Positions 11,586 to 20,165 of a stretch of DNA of 64,000 nucleotides are shown piece after piece. Numbering within the stretch: position 1 is the stretch's first letter; every line of letters begins with the position of its first letter. Both the position numbers and the translations under genes were made by a program. Source of the DNA: Lindgomyces ingoldianus. Its lineage: Eukaryota; Ascomycota; Dothideomycetes; Pleosporales; Lindgomycetaceae. The notes beneath the pieces were generated by a model. That model made no database searches, was not told the DNA's origin, and saw only the letters and a program-made list of their open reading frames with translations. Location: assembly GCF_010093535.1 (NCBI RefSeq), contig NW_022985163.1:644666-708665 (forward strand). Reading direction: 5' to 3'.

Positions 11586-12450
11586 TATCACAGCCGAACC
11601 CAGTCGACAGTCTACTGATCTTCATTCTTTGTTTCCTCTGTTATTTACAGATTCTCTACGACCAGCCTGCCCCATTTCTTCAAGCTACCAACGCCTCTAA
11701 ACGGCGGAATGGAACGCCGAATAGGTCGATCCCGAGTGCATACTCGCGGTGTGTATACGAATTCGTTAGCAACGAGGGCGATAGCGTCGCTCGTATCTTG
11801 AAGGCTAGTTGGGTCGTTTACAGTAGCGAGACCGTCGTGGCGGATCGAAGCAAGCATGTCCACCAAAGCGCTCAATGCCTCCTGCCATTTTGGGCATGTT
11901 TGAGGTAAAAATAAAGGCAGTCGCGATCGTTGATGTTGAATATCAATGCCAAGTCTGGGCAAGCCTAGGCTGAACGCCAATCTGCAACAAGTGGAACTGT
12001 TTCTTCCAAGGTTTACATCCTCGCTCTGCGTGCCGATTTCATACGTTACTCTTTTCATAACAAACAGCTTGCTTGACATCTGCCATCGTACACAAACACT
12101 GACGGTTTGAGTTCAGAGAACCAAACTCCTATGAAACGGCAAAACCTTCCCAATCCCTGCAACCCCCAGAACTGCAACTCACCCTCTTCCGCGAGTAACA
12201 ACCCTGACTAAAACACTATTCACGCCTCATCGTAACGATCTACCCGTAGCAAGTTTCGCATAGCCAATTATCGATGTGTAGTTCACGATAGTACAATTCC
12301 CAAAACCCAATCCAAAATTGTGGTGACACAAAAGCGCCACATCTGATGCCCGATTCGGCAGCCACTCGGCCCGGCCACTCTCCGCCCTCGGAATCAATTC
12401 CGACAAGCACGCCTTCCTGATCCAGACCCGAGGACCACTACTTCAACAGT
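11586..12450. other. Intergenic, MED31 to RAD51 paralogue
   Basis: The MED31 3' flank and the promoter of the RAD51 paralogue. A 144-codon minus-strand frame (12079-11645) has no recognisable motif and overlaps the expected MED31 3' UTR, so it is not called. Nothing else is seen. Confidence 0.5.
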
Positions 12451-14042
12451 ATGGCACAAACGGAAGCGCAATCTTACCCTTCTGAAATTCAGCTTGCCAA
12501 ATCAATTCTCGCATCTTCACTTGTGAGTGATGAGGATCTTGATAGTTTACTTGAGCATTCGTTTCGAGACAAGGCGAGGGCTGTTAAGGTTCTGAAGAAA
12601 GAAGAAGTGCTTGGGACTGGTATCAAGAGTGTAGATGACGCGCTGGGAGGTGGTTTGAGGAAAGGGTCTCTGGTGGGCATGAGTGGGGAGGTGGGGTCTG
12701 GACAGGTTGGTGTATGTGCTCCTCTGCTTTCCTGCTTCCGAATGCTTGCCACTCGTCAATTCATTATTTGCGTATTAAGTTGCTCTTTCCATTCTCAATA
12801 TGTTCCTTTTGTACCATAATATCATTTCCTGCTCCGTCCTGCAATATCATGTGCAATATGTTAAAGATCCTAGCTTCTTTTATCACTTTTATCCTCACAC
12901 CTCCTCGACCATCCCACTTCCACCGCTGCCATCATCGACACTACAGGGAATTTTGATGTCTTACGCATTTACACTATTCTCGCCTCTCGAATTAGAGACA
13001 CTTCACCCAATACGCTCGCCATTTCTGATCAATCCAATCCAGAAGATGCAGCAGCAAAAGTTCTTGACCGCATTAAGATAATGCGGGTGTTCGACCTTGT
13101 CGGCGTCATGGAAGCGATTAGCGAAATTAGAGACGGACTGGAGATGCCGCCAGTATCTCTATCAAGAAGGAGTGCCGAGGGTGCTCCAAGAAATGTTGAA
13201 GAGCCGAAGAAGGTTCACAAGGCAGTGATTCAAGATAGTGAGGACGAAGGAGAGGATGAAGATGAAGATGAAATGTTGTTCGAGCCTAGGCCGAGGTCGA
13301 AGCCCATCCTCGATCCCGAGCCACCAAAACTTGCAGCCGTGAAAGATCTAGATAATTCGGATGCGGATATTGAAGGGAAAGTGGGGTTTATACTGATTGA
13401 CAACATCGCGCATGTCATCAACCCCCTTCTCAAGAATAACTACGTCCAAGGTACGATCTCTACTTCCCACCATTCCGCTTAACCCAACACTGCTCTGCTC
13501 CGTCTGTACTCCAAGCACGTCAGCCTCTCTTTAAACATGAATCCACTAACATCATGCACCCAGCGAATGCCCTCCTAGCAGCCCTCCTCCAACGCCTAAC
13601 CCATCTAACCCACTCCCACTCCCTCCTCACCATCCTCCTGAATCCTGCAACCACCCCCCGGCCCCAAACCCAAACATCAACACCAACCGCCCCTTCTAAT
13701 TCCGGATACCAACCTCAACCCCAAAACCCGCCTCAGAAGCCTGTACTCCCCCCCTCGATCTTCGCGTCAAACCACGCGCTACCTGCGCTAGGGAATTTGT
13801 TTCCCATGTATCTAGACATATATTTACTAGTATCGAAGATTCCGAGAAGAAAGGTGGATGCGAGGGCTTGGTATGCAGGGGATGCGGGAGTGGGAGTGGG
13901 AGGGGTGAGGGGTGCAGGGAGAGGGGTGAATGGTTTGCAGATGGTCAGTGTGGTCGAAGTTGTAAGCGAGCGGTGGGAGGGGCGGGCCGGGGACTGGGGA
14001 GTGTTTGTAGAGGAAGTGGAGGGTGGGATTCGGAATGCGTGA
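12451..14042 (+). CDS. RAD51/RecA-superfamily paralogue with atypical Walker A
   Basis: Modelled as three exons, 12451-12711, 12874-13450 and 13564-14042, 438 residues. Intron 1 uses a consensus GTATGT donor and a CTAG acceptor and keeps frame; intron 2 joins NNYVQ to ANALLAALLQRL. The RecA-like core shows GIKSVDDALGGGLRKGSLVGMSG, a Walker A position (GEVGSGQVG, residues 79-87), AAIIDTTGNFDVLRIY, and a Walker B-like strand VGFILIDNIAHVI with Asp263. In RAD51 paralogues the Walker A is normally GxxxxGK[T/S]; here the model puts Gln85 and Val86 at the Lys and Thr positions. An acidic insertion (EDEGEDEDEDE) precedes Walker B. The likely role is in homologous recombination alongside Rad51, as for Rad55/Rad57/Rdl1-type proteins; which paralogue cannot be decided. 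A missed micro-exon at intron 1 could alter the Walker A reading. Confidence 0.7.
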
Positions 14043-15000
14043 TGGATAGAGGCCGGTGGGTGAGGATTAAGAAAGGGGAAAGACACTATTGATTTGGGAG
14101 CAGTTTATTGAGATTTATCCAAACAACTCACATGCACATCAAGGCATCTCCCCAATATCATTTTCTTATTCTATCCATTTGTCTAATCGTCTTTCAAACA
14201 TTCCCGCCTCTTCCCCTTTCTTCCCCTCCCCCTCTATCTCTCTCCCAGTCCGTCCAAAATCCCACACACTTCTCACCCCCCTTCTTCGCATTTTATCACC
14301 TAAACCCCCAGTGTCCCCACCGCGTCCAAGTTCTAGAGGTAGCTCCCCGCAAATTGAATTTTGTTTCAGGTTTCATAGCATAGTCTTTATTCCATCGCTT
14401 TCGGTTCCGGGTGAGACAGAACCCGCTTTTAGTTGGATTTTTCATTCCAGTCTTCTTGTAGTGTTTTTCTTCCAAACGAAACAGAAGCAAAGCCATTTCT
14501 CGTTTCGCCCAAGGCTTTTATTAGAATGCAGCGATGACTTAGACGGCGAGATAGCAGTTGTACTTGAGTTTCTCATTGGTTCTGACTATAGAGAGGTTGG
14601 GACTAGAAAGGACGGGAGGAGTGCCATATTCTTCTTTAATCATTATTCTATTCCAGAGTGGTTCCAGACGAGAAGACAAATATGCTATCTCCTTCCTCTT
14701 CTTTGTTTTTTAGCCCGGCCACCATCCTTCCAAATCTCACGCATTTGTAATCGGCCTAGGTTTTGAGCGTTTAAATCTGAATTACAGCCAGCAAGCGACC
14801 AAAAGCCGTACCATTATATTCATAGTTATTTCAGTGGGTTCTAGCGACGGTCGGCATTCGCGTTCATGATGGGGAATTGAGAAATATGTAGCGACATTGC
14901 TGTCTGCCTCAAAATTTTCAGTCCCATATAGGGCTTGCCTCAGCTTTTTATTCCGTGGATGGAAGTCGTCGGTCGAATATGTTTTCCTTCCGATTCTCTA
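14043..15000. other. Intergenic between RAD51 paralogue and transposon
   Basis: The 3' flank of the RAD51 paralogue, pyrimidine-rich at 14160-14300. A 225-codon plus-strand frame starting at 14089 is low-complexity and unrecognised, and is not called. The TA at 14999-15000 is the left target-site duplication of the adjacent transposon. Confidence 0.5.
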
Positions 15001-15041
15001 CTGTGTTTTAGCGTGTAATGCACGGCCTCGCGTAATGCACG
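15001..15041 (+). repeat. Left terminal inverted repeat of copy 1
   Basis: Begins CTGTGTTTTAGCGTG and pairs with 17075-17115. Within the repeat a 10-mer, GTAATGCACG, occurs twice at 17-bp spacing (repeat positions 15-24 and 32-41), a possible pair of transposase-binding sites. Confidence 0.9.
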
Positions 15042-15089
15042 GTTCTGCGCGAAGCTGTCAAAACTTCAACCACCTCTCTCTTAACCAAT

Positions 15090-16955
15090 ATGGGCAGTAT
15101 TAAGGCCGCTTTAGAGTCGCTAAAATTGCTAAAACCTAAAGAATCACTAAATTATGCTGCAGTAGCTAGGCAGTATGGCGTTAATTAATCTACGCTCTTA
15201 AGGCGTCACTAACGCGTTACCTGCCTGCGTGCAGAGAAACTTAAAAATTAGCAACTACTTAGCCTAGTGCAGGAGAAAGAGCTAGTAGAGTACATTAATA
15301 GGCTTTACGCAAGAGGTCTATCTTTTTTAAGACAAATAATTTAAAATTTTATAATAAAAATAAGTAGTAGGCAAGCTAGTAAAAGCTAGGTTAATTAATT
15401 TATTAAAAGGCACTCTATTAACCTATTATCTTAATAGACATCTAGCATAGACGCTGCGCGTAATAAAGCTAACTTAGCATTTAAGTACTTGCTATATTTT
15501 AAGCTTGTACGCAAAAAAATTAAGCAATATAGCATAGAACTACAGCATACCTATAATATAGATAAAAAGGGCTTCCTAATTAGGGTACTGTTAAAAATAA
15601 AGCAAATCTTCTCTAGATAGCAGTATAAGCAAGGTATTAAGCAGCAGCTTATATAGGATAGCAATTGCAAGTAGATTATAATAATAGCCTGCATCTGCGC
15701 TAACAGCAGCTTTTTTATACTTACGCTAATCTACTAAGCTGTTTCTAACTATATATAAGACTTTTAGCTATAGGATTTTAACTTTTTTAAGTATTAAGCT
15801 TTCTTTACCTTATTACTTATAAGTTAGATAAATAATAAACTAGGCCTAGCATAGCTTAAACATGTGTTTAATTGCAAGACTAAGGTAAAGGCGTAACAGG
15901 CGTACTAACTTTTGTTCCTAGATAGCTATAAATTGCATGTTTTAATAGAGTTTATTAAGTACTGCAACAATAATAAGATCCTCCTAGCTGTATACTTGCC
16001 ACATGTAACCTATACGCTGCAGCCTTTTAATGTCTGCATGTTTAAACCTCTCTTGTTAGCCTACTTAGCTAAGCTAGCTAGCTTTATAGATAAATGCTAA
16101 AGACTATTATTAATTAAAAAAAAAGACTTTTATAGCATGTTTAATAAAGCCTAGAAAACATCTTTTAAGCATAAAACTATCTTTAGTGCTTTTAGAGCAA
16201 CTAGTTTATTGCTATTTAAGCTATAAGTAGTCTTAAATTAATTTTACTATAAGTAGAAAAAGTAACTATTCTTTAGTAAGAGCACTAGCTTAGCGCTTAG
16301 TGCAAAGAATTAGAAGAGGGTTAAAGGCCTTTTAGATAAGGTTGTTAGTAATTTCTATAAAAAAGACATATAAAAGCTTAAAAAGACTGTCTAGTTATTC
16401 TTAGTATGTTGCATTCTCCTCTAGCGTGAGCTTAAGCAGGTTAAAGATGCGCTAATTAATAAGAAGAAGCGCTGCTAGCGTAGCAAGCCTCTTCTACTAG
16501 AAGCACCTTTAGAATATTATAGTAGTGCAACCTTTTAGTCCCTAAATAAGGTCTAAGAAGCATGTAATTATTAGGCATAAAAAGATGCTAAGAAGGAGGC
16601 TTTACAGCTTTAAAAACAAAAAAAGGTAAAGCGTAAGAAAGCAGAGAAAGCTAAAAAGGCGCGCGCAGTTAAAGGGAAGAGGCATAGAGTAGTAATAGCA
16701 AAGAAGGCTTACCTGCAGGAGCTTAAGACAAAAGCAGCTTAATAAGAGGAGGTAGAGCTTACCTAGCAGGTTAATTAACAGCTTAAAAATAACCTCTAGC
16801 AGGTAATAAAGGGCAAGCAGAAAGCTCCTACGCCTATTGCTAGTACGCTAGAGGATTTTAATAATAATGCAGCATTAAATAAAGAGAGGGAGCTAGCATT
16901 AGGCAGGACTTAACATAGCAGGCAAATTAACCTCCCTATAAAGTATTGCATGTAA
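15090..16955 (+). pseudogene. Pogo/Fot transposase (DDE_1), killed by in-frame stops
   Basis: Reading from the ATG at 15090 stays in one frame for 621 codons to the TAA at 16953-16955, interrupted only by TAG/TAA codons. The N-terminal helix-turn-helix is still legible (LNYAAVARQYGVN), followed by EKELVEYINRLYARGLS of the CENP-B-like DNA-binding region. The DDE_1 catalytic part is readable near 15912: FLDSYKLHVLIEFIKYC and LQPFNVCMFKPL, corresponding to the family's LLDGHGSH and LLQPLDV segments. The preserved register without net indels, with Gln and probably Trp codons turned to stops, points to transition mutation by RIP and not to ordinary decay. It cannot make transposase. Confidence 0.9.
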
Positions 16956-17074
16956 ATTATTGCTAGGAATAGAATCTATAGCATTTAATTAGTATTACAA
17001 CAAAAAATCTATATAATCTATAATTTGTGTGAGTCTCTAGAGCTTTAAAAGTAAAAGTCGCGGATTGCTAAAAT

Positions 17075-17115
17075 CGTGCATTACGCGAGGCCGTGCATTA
17101 CGCGCTAAAACATGG
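17075..17115 (-). repeat. Right terminal inverted repeat of copy 1
   Basis: On the minus strand begins CCATGTTTTAGCGCG. Matches the left repeat at 38 of 41 positions and the copy-2 repeat at 63131 over its full length. Followed by target-site TA at 17116-17117. Confidence 0.9.
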
Positions 17116-17117
17116 TA

Positions 17118-18591
17118 TCCCCTGATCCGAGATGCTCGCCTGCCTTGGAATAAAACGGCCGATCTAAACTCTCATAGCTCCATAACCTTCCTTCTCCCAG
17201 TTCTATGGTGTGGGAATAACACTGGCGAGAAATCGTTTGATGCCGTGGAAATGAAAGTAGCGGTCTCTTCTCTGTCTGTTAGATGAAGGGAAAAAAAAAT
17301 AAGACTTGATCCAGATATATTGGAACTATGGGCCAATTTTGAAAGCATGTTGAAAGCCCTAGGATCACACCGAAGATAGCGGCACTTAGTTGACCGGTTT
17401 TGGGTCTTGAATAAACTATCGCAAGATTCTGCCAATAGTTTACTATTAAGTTTTGACCTGAACTTCGCGCGCAGCCAGCTGCCTCGGCGTCAACTATGGG
17501 GTCTCTGAAAAAATGCAGAGCTGAACAAGAATGGTGCTTTCGGAGGGAATAGGTTAAGAGATTGTACAAATATCAACTTTCATTTGATATGTTGTCCTCT
17601 AGAGCTAGAGTCTGGCGTCGAGGGTTTTGAACATTGCATGCGGGTTGGGACCAAGGCTTCGATTGCGAGTATAAATCATCTGAACCTTGAGAAGATATGA
17701 GCGAATAGTTAGACTTTTAGATGGAGCGTGGGCCCATCAGTAATAAGGAGTCGAAGAATTTATCTCTGATGTGGTTGCCACGAAGATAGATGTATTTGTA
17801 CGAAGTTCTGATGTGGAGTGATACTTTTCTTGATCCTATTCAATAACAACATTTTGTTGAAGAAAGGATATCGTTCCATCCAACTATCTGTGTAAGTTTT
17901 CTGGTTGATGCATCATGAGCTGGTGGTTCGTAAAGACGAATATGCTGTGCACCCCGATTGAAAGCAGATTTGGCATTAAACAATATTGGCAACCCCCAAG
18001 AAAAAGCACCAATACAAGGCAATCCTTGTCATTGTATCTGCTGCCTGTGGGATGAAGTCAAGGATCAGCGTGGATGGATGGATGGATGGATGTCTTTATT
18101 ACGCCCGGCTCTAGCCTAGAGGGCACTAGTAGTTTATTACATAAGCAATTCCTTGGTAATGGCATACCTCCTAATAAAGGATCAGCGTCATGAAGAGAAG
18201 AAGTTAACTAAGTTGACCGGTTGAGAAAGCACAGCCCGCCGCTAAACTTAGGACAGCCTAGTTGGTTCATGGCTCACCGCTTTGGAACACGATCAGCTTT
18301 CTGCCTTCAAGCAAGCATTACGCAAAGACGTGCTGAAAGACGGGTTGATCAAACCGTAGGCGCCATGATCATCAGTTGCACTGCCTTCCGGCGGAGAAAA
18401 TAAATATGCCATGATTTCTCTCTTGATCATCCCACCAGACCACAACTTGAGAAACACGTAAACACCACTACACCACAGTCTGAATTACATTTCCACAACT
18501 CTCGACATCCTATTGAGGCTGTAAGTGCCAGGTCTCCAGTTGGCGTCGATATATCTCTCATAGAATCCAGAAACCTTCTAGTAGCTCCAAA
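17118..18591. other. Intergenic with LINE-tail insertion
   Basis: No gene is recognised. Holds the LINE 3' fragment listed separately (18072-18176). The rest is unique-looking, normal-composition DNA, so RIP has not visibly spread here from the neighbouring transposon. Confidence 0.5.
18072..18176 (-). mobile_element. 5'-truncated non-LTR (LINE) retrotransposon tail
   Basis: A 105-bp insertion between perfect 12-bp direct repeats AAGGATCAGCGT (18060-18071 and 18177-18188). Read on the minus strand it ends in AATAAAGAC followed by five ATCC units. A short 3' fragment, a simple-repeat tail instead of poly(A), and a target-site duplication of this length are hallmarks of target-primed reverse transcription by fungal Tad/I-like LINEs that truncated early. 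The parent element is not in the window. Confidence 0.78.
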
Positions 18592-18930
18592 ATGCGACCC
18601 CCAACGATCGTTACCTCCTTCATCTCGCTTCAACCTCTCGAACCCGTTCTCGTCTTCAACGCCGCTGACGACGCCGCCTACTTCCAAACGCACTGCCGCC
18701 AGGGCCGTATTCTCTATGACCAGAATCCCCGCTGGGTCTTCCTTCCCATGCCGGAAGGCCTGTTGCGAGTGAGGACGGCGAGATTTGGGGACGTGTGCTA
18801 TGAGTTTGACAGCCATAGACATGCATCGCAGTTCAACGAGAGTATCAAAGGGCTGGGGAGGATCCTTCAAAATACGAGGGAGAAACCAGTCTGGGATCGT
18901 AGCGTGTATGTGGGGAAATCAACAAAGTGA
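18592..18930 (+). CDS. Unrecognised 112-residue protein
   Basis: A single open frame of 112 residues with mixed, protein-like composition (for example AADDAAYFQTHCRQGRILYD and RWVFLPMPEGLLRVRTARFG). No signal peptide, membrane segment or known domain is visible. It starts 404 bp after the LINE insertion and lies in the accessory, gene-poor part of the window. It could be a lineage-specific gene or the end of a larger one. A minus-strand frame over the same bases is treated as its shadow. Low confidence. Confidence 0.4.
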   Translation: MRPPTIVTSFISLQPLEPVLVFNAADDAAYFQTHCRQGRILYDQNPRWVFLPMPEGLLRVRTARFGDVCYEFDSHRHASQFNESIKGLGRILQNTREKPVWDRSVYVGKSTK

Positions 18931-19385
18931 AAGATACAGTGACCATGTGGAAAGTGCAAACGAGGGACTGATCAGGAATTACCTTGAGATAACGGAAGGG
19001 GATACCAGGTATCTTGCTTGGTGAATGAACTTTAACCAATTGTGCGAGTTGCTGGAATGTTTGCACGCTACGATTTTCGTCTCTTTTAGCTAGGGTAGGA
19101 TCCGTGCCTTGGGATTTGGCGACTTCTTCGTGTGTTGCACTGTGTCCATATTGACTATGACTCTCTACGTGCGTTGGAGCACTCCCGGAAACTGCGGTAC
19201 GCTCGCGTTGTTGTCTCGTTCACATCATGCACATCACCTCCGTCGTCACACTCTCGCACTTTCACTGTTAGTTACTGCTATCACTTTACAAACATCGTCA
19301 AAATGCCAGACTTTACGGTTCAAGTCGACTCCGCTTCATACGATCTGATCCTCCAACTGACCTGTCCATAACCAACTCCCCAGCC

Positions 19386-20165
19386 ATGGCTGATCCTACA
19401 CCAGCCGATGAGCCTTACGGTAGAGCAACCGACACACCCAGCGGCCTGTCCAATGCCGACCCCATCGTCAGTATAACCCCCACTCCCATAGACAGCGAGC
19501 CAATCCTTCCCGACACTCCCTACCACGATGACGGCGAAGGCGTCCCTCGCGCCTCCGAGGGCCTCCTCACCGTCCAACTCCTGGTCCTCCGCTACCTCCA
19601 AGATCATCCAGCCGACACCGTCACCTCATCACGAGCCAATGCATGGACTGAAGCGATTGACTCGCAACACGCCCCATCCGTGCAAGAAGTGCTCCGTCTA
19701 TGCTATTACATGCGACAATTAGGAATCGCTACATTCTGTCAAATGAGGCCTGACAAAAAAGAGATTGCGTTATACATCGTGAATGCGGTCAATCTCACTC
19801 GTAGGTCTGACCACTGTTACTGGGTTCAGAATTTCAGCACCGGTGCTGTGGGTCTACCCAGGAACCGACTGAACGATAGGTCTATTCACCGACTGTTGAG
19901 GGAGATGTTAGCCCGCATGCGAGAGAGGATAGTTGGAGCGCAATGGCTTCACACTCAGGAAGTACACCAAGAGGAGGTATTGAGAATCGCTGAGGATCTG
20001 CTCGGTGAAGCTACAAACCTCGCTGTCGATCGAGGCGCTGGCGCTCGTGGTGAGGGCGATGCGGACCTTCAAGCCGCGATACAAGCTTCGTTGGAATTGG
20101 CAGTGCGAGGCCAGGCACAGGCAGTTGGGGGCTGTGGGGAAGCGTCTGGGACGCAAAATGCATAA
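19386..20165 (+). CDS. Unknown protein with a C-terminal ubiquitin-interacting motif
   Basis: A single-exon ORF of 259 residues. The first 55 residues are Pro/Asp-rich and probably disordered; residues about 60-205 look folded and helical (GLLTVQLLVLRYLQDH, VQEVLRLCYYMRQLGIATFC, IHRLLREMLARMRERIVG). Residues 225-239, DADLQAAIQASLELA, fit the ubiquitin-interacting motif pattern (acidic lead, L-x-x-A-I-x-x-S-L). UIMs bind mono- or polyubiquitin, so a role in ubiquitin sensing is possible, but nothing else identifies the protein. It sits alone in a gene-poor stretch and may be lineage-restricted. The start is the first ATG after a short leader; an in-frame upstream ATG was not seen. Confidence 0.6.
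   Translation: MADPTPADEPYGRATDTPSGLSNADPIVSITPTPIDSEPILPDTPYHDDGEGVPRASEGLLTVQLLVLRYLQDHPADTVTSSRANAWTEAIDSQHAPSVQEVLRLCYYMRQLGIATFCQMRPDKKEIALYIVNAVNLTRRSDHCYWVQNFSTGAVGLPRNRLNDRSIHRLLREMLARMRERIVGAQWLHTQEVHQEEVLRIAEDLLGEATNLAVDRGAGARGEGDADLQAAIQASLELAVRGQAQAVGGCGEASGTQNA

Larger units (their letters stand above)
15001..17115 (+). mobile_element. Complete RIP-mutated pogo/Fot-like DNA transposon, copy 1
   Basis: A 2,115-bp element flanked by TA on both sides (14999-15000 and 17116-17117), with 41-bp terminal inverted repeats differing at three positions, all transitions. TA target duplication, size and transposase sequence place it in the pogo/Fot group of the Tc1/mariner superfamily. The interior is strongly AT-rich compared with its flanks. 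TAG and TAA stops fill the transposase frame, and nearly all CpA is lost except after G, which fits RIP. The element is dead but structurally whole. A second, inverted copy begins at 63131. Confidence 0.93.

Noticed and set aside
11645..12079. 144-codon minus-strand frame downstream of MED31
   Set aside because: No recognisable motif, unsupported by neighbours, and in the expected MED31 3' UTR.
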